A stretch of DNA of 17,556 nt, from positions 14,077-31,632 of the forward strand of contig DHNU01000053.1 of assembly GCA_002407645.1 (NCBI GenBank), written 5' to 3'. This stretch comes from Ruminococcaceae bacterium UBA5408 (GTDB taxonomy: Bacteria > Bacillota > Clostridia > Oscillospirales > Acutalibacteraceae). The position numbers and the translations under genes were made by a program. Positions 1 through 7,147 of the stretch are shown piece by piece. How positions within the stretch are numbered: position 1 is the first letter of the stretch; each line of letters starts with the position of its first letter. Under the pieces are notes generated by a model. It was not told the DNA's origin, searched no databases, and saw only the letters and a program-made list of their open reading frames with translations.

Positions 1-720
1 GACGGGGCATATTATTACCTCTGCGACCCGCGCTTCAGCGGTGAAGACGGGGCAAGATTTATTACATATGACAAAGACGGTGAAAGTCAGCTTTTGGTGC
101 TTCAGCCGCACAAAACGGAAGAAGATAAAGCAAAAGCCTATGAGGATCGCCGCTGGGTAGGGGATAATGTAAACGACAATGTTTGGGTATGCTCTCTTTC
201 CGCATTTATTGATTCCGTAAAATTAGGCGAAGAGTGCGCTCCGCTTGAACTTGTTTTGTGTGCTGGTACATGTGGAATGGTTCGCTATGTAGGCATGAAT
301 GAGAAACAGATATATTTCAGAGCCAAATATTTTCCTACAAATGACCAAAGATTGTGCTCTTATAATATACATACGGGTAAAAAGTCGGTAGTAACTGAAC
401 TTAATTTGGAAGAAGATAAAGAAAAATTATCTCAGTTTTATATTGACGTAAATTCCTCAAAAGCCTACAGTATTACAACGGAAGTCGATGAAGACTATCA
501 GGTTGACGGAGTTTGGAATTCATCAGTACACTCAATTTACAGCAGGGAACTCGGTGATTTTGTTGCGTGTATAGATGACCGTTATATAATTGCGAGATAT
601 GTACTTTCGGACGATAAAGATTCATTTGAGTTTAACTCTATTTACGATATTGCGACGGGCGAACAGAAAAGCTATGAGTGCAAATGTCTGGTTAAAGGTG
701 ATACGGTGGTACTGTATTAG
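1..720 (+). CDS. Unassigned beta-rich protein, C-terminal part (start outside window)
   Basis: The frame is open from base 1 to the TAG at 718-720, giving 239 residues with no start in the window. A TTG at 94 could be taken as a start, but the open frame continues upstream in good coding sequence and there is no ribosome binding site there. The protein is rich in beta-prone, aromatic and acidic residues. It repeats a loose pattern of a hydrophobic strand followed by a turn such as YNIHTGKK (near base 360) and YDIATGEQ (near base 645), as in beta-propeller-like repeats. No catalytic motif, transmembrane segment or known family was recognised. It converges on the PTS operon and is followed by its own terminator, so it is probably functionally independent of that operon. 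The reading frame is secure; the fold is a guess. Confidence 0.75.
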   Translation, partial: DGAYYYLCDPRFSGEDGARFITYDKDGESQLLVLQPHKTEEDKAKAYEDRRWVGDNVNDNVWVCSLSAFIDSVKLGEECAPLELVLCAGTCGMVRYVGMNEKQIYFRAKYFPTNDQRLCSYNIHTGKKSVVTELNLEEDKEKLSQFYIDVNSSKAYSITTEVDEDYQVDGVWNSSVHSIYSRELGDFVACIDDRYIIARYVLSDDKDSFEFNSIYDIATGEQKSYECKCLVKGDTVVLY

Positions 721-805
721 AGATGATTGTTAATTTAGAAAGAAAAAGGGCAGTACCCTGACATTTTTATGGAAAAACAGTCACAATACAAATATTATAA
801 AATCT

Positions 806-846
806 GGGATTACAGCATTTAAGCTTGTAATCCCTTGCTTTTTGCC
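806..846 (+). terminator. Rho-independent terminator of the first gene
   Basis: A 9-bp perfect stem, GGGATTACA with TGTAATCCC (806-834), is followed by the T-rich run TTGCTTTTT. It lies 86 bases after the stop codon at 720 and is oriented for the + strand gene. Confidence 0.8.
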
Positions 847-878
847 TAAAACACACTATTATATTTACAATTAAACTT

Positions 879-911
879 AAAAAAAGTGACCGGATATAAA
901 AATCCGATCAC
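879..911 (-). terminator. Rho-independent terminator of the PTS operon
   Basis: Read on the - strand, a 10-bp stem with one G-U pair (GTGATCGGAT with ATCCGGTCAC, at 902-911 and 886-895) has a 6-nt loop and is followed by seven T. It lies 36 bases after the SIS gene stop and faces the terminator of the convergent + strand gene. Confidence 0.88.
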
Positions 912-946
912 CCAACTTTACTTAGTCCATGATTCGACATGATAAA

Positions 947-1687
947 TTAAAATGTATAATGAATACAATCCTTGTATTCTTTAAAAATCTTACGATTCAA
1001 TTCATCGCCGCCGTCCACATTTGCACTGTAAAATACAGGCGGAGTTTTCACACCGCTCTCAATGAGCTTTTGTGCGGTTGCAGCTGATATTGAATTTAAT
1101 ATTGTTGCTCCTATGACAGTAGAAGTGGGGCTTACTTTTTGCTCCATACCATCAATTTCTACACATGCATCGCCTTTTACACCATGATTGTCAATGACGA
1201 TGTCAGACACTTCATACAATTTTTTACCGGAAGAATGACGTGAAGTTACACTCTTGGAATAACTCATGTTAGTTACGCAGATAACAGATGCACCCTGTTT
1301 TTTAGCTTCCAATGCAACTTCTATTGTCACAGGGTTTCTGCCCGATACCGAATGAACAATCAGCACATCTCCCTGTTTAAACGAAGTCTTCTGTGCAAGA
1401 AGTGTACCGTAGCCCTCAAGGCGCTCCATTCGGCTTGTGTGGGTAATCGGAAATGTATCAAGCATTACTTCTCTTCCGAAAATAGGATTGATTACAACAA
1501 GACCTCCTGCGCGGTAAAACATTTCTTGCGTAAGGATTCCTGCATGGCTTGCACCAAAAATGTAAATTGATTTTTTGGCAAGAACAGCTTTAGTTAATAA
1601 ATCAACTGACTGTTCCATTGAAAATTCTTCGTCTTTTTCTACTGTGTCAATTAAATGACGTATTTCAGAAATATATTTAAAAACCAT
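947..1687 (-). CDS. SIS-domain phosphosugar-binding/isomerase protein, UPF0309-like
   Basis: This 246-aa protein has a sugar-isomerase (SIS) fold. A short N-terminal helix (about 1-35) precedes strand and loop IYIFGASHAG (41-50). SVSGRNP (113-119) is the phosphosugar-binding turn of the second half, and SPTSTVIG (186-193) is typical of the SIS_2/UPF0309 group. The length fits that family. It is cytoplasmic, with no signal peptide. Its ATG directly abuts the EIIC stop (TAAATG), so translation is probably coupled. A GGGGTGG ribosome binding site lies inside the end of the EIIC gene. Context suggests it isomerises, deacylates or otherwise processes the sugar phosphate delivered by the PTS. The family includes isomerases, binding regulators and etherase relatives, so the reaction cannot be named. 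It is last in the operon, before the terminator. Confidence 0.85.
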   Translation of the reverse strand: MVFKYISEIRHLIDTVEKDEEFSMEQSVDLLTKAVLAKKSIYIFGASHAGILTQEMFYRAGGLVVINPIFGREVMLDTFPITHTSRMERLEGYGTLLAQKTSFKQGDVLIVHSVSGRNPVTIEVALEAKKQGASVICVTNMSYSKSVTSRHSSGKKLYEVSDIVIDNHGVKGDACVEIDGMEQKVSPTSTVIGATILNSISAATAQKLIESGVKTPPVFYSANVDGGDELNRKIFKEYKDCIHYTF

Positions 1688-1966
1688 TTATGCAGCCACC
1701 CCGAAAAGTTTCGCTATGAAGTTAGCAATGATACCAAAGAATGATAAATCGTTTCCGCCGAAAATAAGCATCCAGTTTTGAATAGTGTGAGAATACATAG
1801 CAGCGGATATTCCTACTAAAGCGACCATAACAAATGATGCAACCGCGGTTCCGATAATACAGCCGCGAACACCGCCCTGGCCTTCGGCTATAACAGCGGC
1901 AGCTCCGCATTCAAAGAAAGATGTAATTACAAGCGGAATAATTATTACCTTAAATACACCCGTCAT
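1688..1966 (-). CDS. PTS EIIC (UlaA-like), C-terminal fragment after frameshift
   Basis: These 92 residues continue the EIIC protein in another frame. They contain hydrophobic segments at about 4-22 and 32-55 and a final membrane-associated helix, matching the C-terminal end of ascorbate-type EIIC proteins. The apparent ATG (1964-1966) lies inside the 16-bp duplicated unit and has no ribosome binding site, so it is unlikely to be a native start. The upstream fragment stops at 1950, 17 bases into this frame, so low-level reinitiation is possible. If one repeat copy is deleted, the sequence reads straight through GICNMT-GVFKV into this fragment. It is best treated as the broken 3' part of one gene that is ended by the TAA overlapping the SIS start. 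Confidence 0.8.
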   Translation of the reverse strand: MTGVFKVIIIPLVITSFFECGAAAVIAEGQGGVRGCIIGTAVASFVMVALVGISAAMYSHTIQNWMLIFGGNDLSFFGIIANFIAKLFGVAA

Positions 1967-2960
1967 ATTGCAGATTCGTCATATTGCAGATTCCAACAAG
2001 AATTGTTGAAGTTATCATAGCTGTAACAAAACCTACCAAAACTGCGTTTGGCTTGTAGTTGAAAATAATAGGGCAGTCGAAAGCAGGAAGTGCGTTAGGA
2101 ACCAGCTTGTCCGATATACCCTTAAATGCAGGAACAATCTGATTAATAAGCATACGTACGCCTTGCAGCATTATGATAAGACCTGCGCCAAAATTAAGAC
2201 CTTGGTTTACAGCAACCATAAAGAAATTTTGACCTTCCGGAACTGAGGACGGAATAGAAATTCCGATAATGGCAAGCATGATAAATATAACCATTGCACC
2301 GGTGATTGAAATTTCTCTGAAAAATGAAAGTCCCTTTGGAAGTTTCAAATCTTCAGTGGATTTTTCCTTGTTTCCTACTTTGCTTGAAACGAAACCGGCT
2401 ACGAGACTGAGTATTCCTGTCGGATGGCCGATTGTAAAGGAATCGTCATTAGTAACGGCAAAAACATATTTTCTTAAAATCCAAGGCATTACCGACCAAT
2501 AAACCGCTGAAAATACGGCACTTAAACCAATGAGCAAAGCTCCGTGAAGTCCGGCTTCAACGCCTGCGGCAACAAATACGAACGGGAACCACCACAGCAT
2601 GTGACCGGTCAGGAATATTGTTTTTATCGGAGTGAAACGAGCTATAAGCAGGTGAAGTGCAAGACCTATGAACATTGCGAGTCCGACATCACCGCCATAT
2701 GTTCCTGTAAATGTAACATCATTCAGCCCTTCAGCCGCTTGAGCACCCGAAAGAGCCTGAAAAGCTTGATTTATAGGAAGAATTGAATTTACAAGCATTG
2801 ATACGCCTGCATTTAAAATAATCATTCCAAACGCAGCAAGCAAAGTTCCTTTGATAACTTCGGAAAAGCTTTTTTTCTGGAGTAATAACCCAAGCATGGC
2901 TATAAGCCCAAGTAAGACCGGTGGATTACGCAATATATTTGCGGTAATAAATTCCATCAT
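1950..2960 (-). CDS. PTS EIIC permease, ascorbate (UlaA/SgaT) type, frameshifted
   Basis: The 336-aa fragment is a polytopic inner-membrane sugar permease of the ascorbate/galactitol EIIC superfamily. It resembles E. coli UlaA in order and spacing. Recognisable segments include NAPLLLG-like NPPVLLG near the N-terminus, TIFLTGHMLWW, SFTIGHPTGI, the EDLKLPKGLSFF loop, GVRMLINQIVPAFKGIS and PAFDCPIIFNYKPNAV. Translation starts at ATGATG (2960) after an AGGAGGG site, 27 bases downstream of the EIIB gene. The last eight residues (NLQYDGCI) come from a 16-bp tandem duplication that shifts the frame and gives an early TAA. Without it the protein would be about 418 residues, close to the family length (UlaA is about 465). 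As it stands the permease is split, so transport is probably lost or variable. The substrate is not known; ascorbate is only the name of the family. Confidence 0.88.
   Translation of the reverse strand: MMEFITANILRNPPVLLGLIAMLGLLLQKKSFSEVIKGTLLAAFGMIILNAGVSMLVNSILPINQAFQALSGAQAAEGLNDVTFTGTYGGDVGLAMFIGLALHLLIARFTPIKTIFLTGHMLWWFPFVFVAAGVEAGLHGALLIGLSAVFSAVYWSVMPWILRKYVFAVTNDDSFTIGHPTGILSLVAGFVSSKVGNKEKSTEDLKLPKGLSFFREISITGAMVIFIMLAIIGISIPSSVPEGQNFFMVAVNQGLNFGAGLIIMLQGVRMLINQIVPAFKGISDKLVPNALPAFDCPIIFNYKPNAVLVGFVTAMITSTILVGICNMTNLQYDGCI
1961..1992. repeat. 16-bp exact tandem duplication that breaks the EIIC gene
   Basis: The unit CGTCATATTGCAGATT occurs twice head to tail (1961-1976 and 1977-1992). 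Sixteen is not a multiple of three, so the second copy shifts the frame. With one copy the - strand reads ATC TGC AAT ATG ACG GGT GTA, joining the two EIIC fragments without a gap. No inserted sequence or mobile-element end separates the copies. Confidence 0.95.
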
Positions 2961-2987
2961 AAACTATACCCTCCTATTTCCAACATA

Positions 2988-3266
2988 TCATTTTCTCTCA
3001 CTTAAGAATTTTTGGAATACTTCTTTTACTTCTGCTAAATCCATATATTTTTTTACGGTGTAAATAGGGAAATTGCAGGATTCCTTAAGTTCACTTGCCA
3101 ATTCCGCACTTGTAAATATGGCATCACAGTCAGCTCCGCGTGCAGAATTAATATCTGTTGTTTCAACATCGCAATCGATACCCAGCTGTTTGCAAACCTT
3201 ATCAATACTCATTTTTAAAATCATGGATGAACCACAGCCAAAACCACAAACTGCATATACTTTCAT
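2988..3266 (-). CDS. PTS EIIB phosphocarrier, UlaB/SgaB-like
   Basis: This 92-aa cytoplasmic EIIB belongs to the lactose/cellobiose-like fold used by ascorbate-type PTS. The N-terminus MKVYAVCGFGCGSSM carries the phosphorylated cysteine (Cys7) followed by the glycine/serine phosphate loop, and then ILKMSIDKV as in UlaB. The length is normal for a free-standing EIIB. It takes phosphate from an EIIA and passes it to the sugar bound by EIIC. The start follows an AAAGGGGGTG ribosome binding site. The gene lies 89 bases after the PRD regulator and 27 bases before EIIC, inside one operon. No separate EIIA gene is seen, so the EIIA domain of the regulator, or one encoded elsewhere, must supply phosphate. 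Confidence 0.93.
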   Translation of the reverse strand: MKVYAVCGFGCGSSMILKMSIDKVCKQLGIDCDVETTDINSARGADCDAIFTSAELASELKESCNFPIYTVKKYMDLAEVKEVFQKFLSERK

Positions 3267-3355
3267 TTGTTACACCCCCTTTATATTAATGTTTTTTATG
3301 AATTAAACCACCATTACTCCTAAATGTAAATACGATATGATTCAATCTTAAGTAA

Positions 3356-5281
3356 TCAATAATTATTTATTAATTTAAGAATATCGTCAGGATTGCCCTT
3401 TCTGAAAATTTCTATATTTTTTCGTTCACACAAGACATCTGAAAGATTGGCAAGTGCGTCAAGATGTGTTGTTGTATCTACGGCAGAAAGAACTAAAAAT
3501 ACATTGGTGGGCTTACCAACAAGGTCAACCTCTTCACGAACAATCAACAGCGACATTGCAAGTTTGTTTACGCCGGCTGACGGACTTGCATGCGGCAGTG
3601 CGAAATAATCGTCAAGTACGATATATGGACCGTGCGTGTTAACACTTTCAATCATGGCGTCTACATAACTTTGCGTAATTGAATTGTCATCTAAAAGTGG
3701 TTTAGAAGCAAGTTTTATAGCATCCTGCCAGCTGTCAACATTTTGTACAATATTTATTCTGTCTTTAGTTATTAAATCTTTGAGCATGGGGTTGTTTCTC
3801 TCCTTGTCTTTTTCTCTGGTAGGATAAATTAAAGCTGCCAGGTCATTTTTAAGTTGGTTTTCGTTAATAATATCAGCATTTTTTTTAATAACTTGAATAA
3901 GCAGTTCAACGTCAAAATTGTAAGTAAAGCCCGAAAAGTCAATAAGCTTATTCATAATTCGCTGAATGTCGGGTTTTGTTAACAGCGGATTTACAACAAT
4001 AGTATTATCGTAACCGGGAATTTCAATTGTGGAAATAATATAGTCATAATAACCGTCGTAGTCGGCAAGCCGGCTTACCGCAATGGTATCCACCACTTCA
4101 ATAAACGGGATATAGTTGTAAAGCTGAATTTGAATAGTTTTACTTATCATCAAACCGTTGGGGCACACAAGGAGAACTCTGTTTTTCCTTAATCCATTGT
4201 TTTTGTTCCCGATAAGATATCCGCCAAAATATGCTGTAATAAAGCCTATTTCTTCATCACGCATACCTGAAAACTGTGGAAATTCCGACTCACACTCAAT
4301 AATGATAGATTTAATTATTTTAAAAAGTGCGGAATTATTGAGGTTTATATCTTCAAGACCCGGGTTGCTTACCGGAAAGTGATACTTAATGCGGTAATAT
4401 GAAGAAAGCAGATGATGTTTGATGTTTTTTTTAAACTCATCTTTATACTCTAATAAAACAGCTGTTTTAGTTTGAAATTTTTGAATCAAACTATCAATAT
4501 AATTTTCAATCAAACTGTCATCGACATTGTGGTTTAAACTTGGAAGCGATGCAATGTATGCCGCCAAATAACGCTGTTCTGCTGTGTCGTTTTCACCAAT
4601 CAAATTGGACAAATCAGAATAATATGAAAAGCTTTCGGTTTCTTTGAATATCTCCAGGCATTTAACATAATGCCCGTTTTTTATCCTCATTTTCATAAAA
4701 CTTAATAAGGAGGAAAAATTACCCAAGGAGTAGTCTGTAAGCTGTAATGAATGTTCACGGTCAAATTTTAACACTATGGGAGAGATATTCCCAATTAAGT
4801 CGAAATGTTCTTGGAGAAATATGAGATACAATTCCCGTATGATGATTTCATCGCCGAGAATATCATATTGTGGTTTAGTTTGAAGTTTTAAACCCTTTAG
4901 ATGTAGTGACTTTTTAATTTCATCCATATCACTTATGCAGGTATTTTTACTTATTTGAAGTTCGTCCGCAAGTTTCTGGATTGTTATAACTTCCCCTGAA
5001 AAAATTTTCCCCAAAATATAATTCTGTCTGCTGTATGATGTATATGGATCAACCGGTCTTACGCCGCTGATAATTTTATTTAAATTATCATAATTTCCGA
5101 TAAAGAAGTATTTTTGAGTAATTTTTTTAATTGTCCCGCAATTTTTAATTTGGTTGTTAATTTTTTCAATATCGTAATACAATGTTCGCTTTGAAATATC
5201 AAAAGACTTTATTAATTCGTCTAATGTGGCTCCGTTGTTTTCAATAATGAATTTTAAAATGTTCTTTTCTCTTTCCTTCAT
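3356..5281 (-). CDS. PRD-containing PTS transcriptional regulator with EIIB-like and EIIA domains
   Basis: This 641-aa BglG/MtlR-type regulator has the following domains in order. An HTH is at about 1-60 (TLDELIKSFDISKRTLYYD). A second HTH of Mga/PRD-regulator type is at about 85-150 (TIQKLADELQISKNTCISD). Two PRD-like helical regions span about 165-355. A GAT-type EIIB-like domain contains VCPNG, with Cys373. A C-terminal EIIA of the fructose/mannitol type covers about 500-641, with the phosphorylatable His564 in ALPHA. Such proteins read PTS phosphorylation through their PRDs and normally activate the adjacent PTS genes. Of the usual PRD histidines, I see His290 in the second PRD (HHLLSSYYRI); the other expected positions appear to carry other residues. 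The start is set by AGAGGATGG upstream of ATG 5281. It is the second gene of the operon, between HPr and EIIB. It is the only EIIA-bearing gene here, so it may both sense and donate phosphate. Confidence 0.92.
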   Translation of the reverse strand: MKEREKNILKFIIENNGATLDELIKSFDISKRTLYYDIEKINNQIKNCGTIKKITQKYFFIGNYDNLNKIISGVRPVDPYTSYSRQNYILGKIFSGEVITIQKLADELQISKNTCISDMDEIKKSLHLKGLKLQTKPQYDILGDEIIIRELYLIFLQEHFDLIGNISPIVLKFDREHSLQLTDYSLGNFSSLLSFMKMRIKNGHYVKCLEIFKETESFSYYSDLSNLIGENDTAEQRYLAAYIASLPSLNHNVDDSLIENYIDSLIQKFQTKTAVLLEYKDEFKKNIKHHLLSSYYRIKYHFPVSNPGLEDINLNNSALFKIIKSIIIECESEFPQFSGMRDEEIGFITAYFGGYLIGNKNNGLRKNRVLLVCPNGLMISKTIQIQLYNYIPFIEVVDTIAVSRLADYDGYYDYIISTIEIPGYDNTIVVNPLLTKPDIQRIMNKLIDFSGFTYNFDVELLIQVIKKNADIINENQLKNDLAALIYPTREKDKERNNPMLKDLITKDRINIVQNVDSWQDAIKLASKPLLDDNSITQSYVDAMIESVNTHGPYIVLDDYFALPHASPSAGVNKLAMSLLIVREEVDLVGKPTNVFLVLSAVDTTTHLDALANLSDVLCERKNIEIFRKGNPDDILKLINNY

Positions 5282-5320
5282 TTATTCCATCCTCTGAAAT
5301 ATTGTTAAATTCGGAGCTTC

Positions 5321-5342
5321 AATTTTTTTAAGTAAAAAAATT
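5321..5342. repeat. All-A/T inverted repeat between HPr and regulator genes
   Basis: Ten-base arms AATTTTTTTA and TAAAAAAATT flank a 2-base centre in the 87-base gap. In RNA it would form a weak A-U hairpin and might lower read-through from HPr into the regulator. It lacks a G/C stem, so it is not a standard terminator. Confidence 0.3.
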
Positions 5343-5368
5343 ACTCTTTTTGTTTATAGTCTAAAAAA

Positions 5369-5626
5369 TCAAAGGTTTTTTGAGAAGAAGTCTTTAATAG
5401 CTTTGCACGCCGGCTCTTCATCTATACCGTCAAAAGTTAAAGTAACGATATCACCTTTTTTCGCCGCTAAACTCATAACTGAAAATATGCGTTTTGCATC
5501 AGCTGGGTTTGAGCTTTTATCTATGGTTATATTGCATTTATACTTTGAAGCTTCCTTTACTAACATTCCTGCAGGTCTTGCGTGTATACCTTGTGCATCA
5601 GTAATTGTATAAGTAAATTTTTTCAT
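5369..5626 (-). CDS. HPr-family phosphocarrier paralogue lacking Ser46
   Basis: This 85-aa HPr has the catalytic motif GIHARPAG with His15, the residue phosphorylated by Enzyme I. It aligns with B. subtilis HPr without gaps to the second signature, where KSIMGVMSLG is replaced by KRIFSVMSLA. Position 46, the serine phosphorylated by HPr kinase in Firmicutes, is therefore Arg. This is the opposite of Crh, which keeps Ser46 and loses His15. The chosen ATG (5626) follows AAGGAAGGTG; a longer open frame to 5719 has no ribosome binding site and adds residues foreign to the family. It is the first gene of the PTS operon, downstream of a promoter at 5676-5703. It is probably a locus-dedicated phosphocarrier that escapes Ser46 control, an inference from one residue. 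Confidence 0.93.
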   Translation of the reverse strand: MKKFTYTITDAQGIHARPAGMLVKEASKYKCNITIDKSSNPADAKRIFSVMSLAAKKGDIVTLTFDGIDEEPACKAIKDFFSKNL

Positions 5627-5675
5627 AAATTTCACCTTCCTTATAGCTGCTTTTTTGTGTTTTACTTCTAAATTT

Positions 5676-5703
5676 ATGATAACATAACTTAACCTTAAAG
5701 CAA
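5676..5703 (-). promoter_or_regulatory. Probable promoter of the PTS operon
   Basis: On the - strand, TTGCTT (5698-5703) and TATCAT (5676-5681) are separated by 16 bases, about 50 bases upstream of the HPr start. The hexamers are imperfect, as expected for an activator-dependent promoter. Confidence 0.45.
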
Positions 5704-5714
5704 TACCATTTATC

Positions 5715-5729
5715 TGCACACCATATGCA
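5715..5729. promoter_or_regulatory. Quasi-palindrome upstream of the PTS promoter
   Basis: TGCACACCATATGCA has five of seven half-site positions symmetric (TGCA at both ends) and ends 12 bases upstream of the -35 element. This is a usual position for an activator site. It could be bound by the PRD regulator; there is no further evidence. Confidence 0.25.
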
Positions 5730-5854
5730 CGGAAATAAATATATAATAAAAATCATCTTAAATAACTGAAATTCTACAAATAAACTAAAGTTTGTAAAGA
5801 ATGTATATTTATTGGGGTAGTTATAGATAAAGCCCCGATATTAAAATATTATCG

Positions 5855-5891
5855 AATAAAAAATAGACACCGCATATGCGGTGTCTATTTT
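5855..5891 (-). terminator. Rho-independent terminator of the foldase gene
   Basis: A perfect inverted repeat with 16-base arms is centred on 5875/5876 (GACACCGCAT with ATGCGGTGTC at its core). Read on the - strand it ends in six T. It lies 41 bases after the foldase stop. The A/T arms could also give some termination in the other direction. The stretch between it and the PTS promoter (5704-5854) contains only A/T-rich sequence and small dyads. Confidence 0.9.
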
Positions 5892-5931
5892 AGGCTTTTT
5901 ATTACTGAATATGGGGTAATAATTTATTTTT

Positions 5932-7020
5932 TTACTTACTTGCCGTAGAATTTGCAGGAGCTGCGGAAGACTCTGAAGGAGTTACAAACATTGACGGCTT
6001 ATAAGAATTTATTGCGCTTTCATTGATTTGCGCATTCTTGTATTCAGCCGCAAGTTTATCCATTTCGTCAGAAAATTCCTGTCCTTTATCATTTACGAGT
6101 ATTTCATTTCTATTGCTTTCATTTTTAAGATATTCAGCTGTTTTACTTTTAATATCATTCTTCATAATTACAACATAGGAGCCTGCAATTTCGGTCGCTT
6201 TTACTTCACCGGGCTGCATCTTGTCCAAAACTGCCGCAAAGTCTTTGAAATATGGGGAAGAAGCAAGCGGCTGTGTGTAGTTTTCCAAAACATCTGTTTC
6301 GGATTTTGAAGAAGCTTTGTAAGCATCTGCAGCTTGACGCATGGTTTTTTTGCCTGATTTAATATCTGCGGCATATTCGTCAAATTCCTTTTTTGCCTTT
6401 TCTTTTTCATCCGAAGAAAGCGCTGTAACAGCTCCGCTTGCGTCGGATTTTGAGAGCGGCTTTGATATCATTGAAAAATCAGTATATTTTTCTTCGAAAT
6501 ATTTTTTTAGTTCATCATCGGGAACAGCCTTTTTACCGCCTTTTCCGTAAACAGCAGTAAATATTTTTTGGAATTTTACATAATATTCGGCAAATGCCAT
6601 TTGGAAAGAAGTTTTTGCAACTCCGTATTTCTCAAGAATACCGCCTGCCTGCTGCCACTGAGTTTCCGTAGCCGATTGTATGGCTTTCTGCTCTTCATCG
6701 GTAAGTTTAAGATTATGTTCTTTCATTTTATCTTCCATAACGAGGAGCATTTTTGTATAGTTGAGAGCCTTTTCTTTAATGTAGGATTCTGCATCCTTGC
6801 CCTCGATTTTTTGGTCGAGCACCGGCTTTGTTTTGTCGGGAACCGAACTTTCCGCCATTTGGTACGAAGCGTACAGATTATAAATATAAACTCCGATTGG
6901 AACAGTAAGATTGTCATTTTTTACTGACCAACTCTTGTCACCGCCGGAACATGCTGTGGTACTTAAAAGCATGGCAATTGCAAGTACAAAGGACAGAACC
7001 TTTTTAGACGTTTTTATCAT
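5932..7020 (-). CDS. PrsA/SurA-like lipoprotein foldase (peptidyl-prolyl isomerase family)
   Basis: This 362-aa exported lipoprotein has a positively charged N-terminus (MIKTSKK), a hydrophobic stretch and the lipobox-like STTAC with Cys24. A helical SurA-N-like region follows (about 30-190), then a divergent PpiC-like region (about 190-320) ending in MQPGEVKATEIAGSYVVIMK, which matches the end of parvulin domains. The tail is Ser/Ala/Pro-rich. It would be anchored outside the membrane and help fold exported proteins; whether it has isomerase activity is uncertain because the PpiC part is divergent. The start at 7020 follows GGAGGTAGCT. An in-frame ATG at 7068 would add 16 residues before the signal peptide and lacks a good site. 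It lies downstream of mfd, as in other clostridia, with its own promoter and a strong terminator. Confidence 0.85.
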   Translation of the reverse strand: MIKTSKKVLSFVLAIAMLLSTTACSGGDKSWSVKNDNLTVPIGVYIYNLYASYQMAESSVPDKTKPVLDQKIEGKDAESYIKEKALNYTKMLLVMEDKMKEHNLKLTDEEQKAIQSATETQWQQAGGILEKYGVAKTSFQMAFAEYYVKFQKIFTAVYGKGGKKAVPDDELKKYFEEKYTDFSMISKPLSKSDASGAVTALSSDEKEKAKKEFDEYAADIKSGKKTMRQAADAYKASSKSETDVLENYTQPLASSPYFKDFAAVLDKMQPGEVKATEIAGSYVVIMKNDIKSKTAEYLKNESNRNEILVNDKGQEFSDEMDKLAAEYKNAQINESAINSYKPSMFVTPSESSAAPANSTASK

Positions 7021-7108
7021 AGCTACCTCCATGCGCATTTGCGCTTTATTATTTTTCCCAATAGTCAATAAAATCCTTTATAAGTAATACGTTACAATTT
7101 AACATTAT

Positions 7109-7137
7109 AATATAATTACGAACAAGTGTCCAGTCAA
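7109..7137 (-). promoter_or_regulatory. Promoter of the foldase gene
   Basis: TTGACT (7132-7137) and TATATT (7109-7114) are separated by 17 bases on the - strand, about 90 bases upstream of the foldase start and just after the mfd stop. Confidence 0.6.
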
Positions 7138-7147
7138 GAAATATAAG

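Noticed and set aside
94..720. TTG at 94 as the start of the first gene
   Set aside because: The frame is open and coding-like all the way to base 1 and there is no ribosome binding site before 94, so the gene is truncated by the window edge.
1961..1992. Target-site duplication of an insertion sequence in EIIC
   Set aside because: The two copies are directly adjacent with nothing between them and no mobile-element ends nearby; replication slippage explains them better.
5627..5719. Upstream extension of HPr by 31 residues
   Set aside because: The extra residues are not HPr-like, contain the likely promoter, and the ATG at 5626 has an AAGGAAGGTG ribosome binding site and the standard HPr N-terminus.
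7021..7068. ATG at 7068 as the foldase start
   Set aside because: It would put 16 residues before the signal peptide, and the internal ATG at 7020 has GGAGG at ideal spacing.
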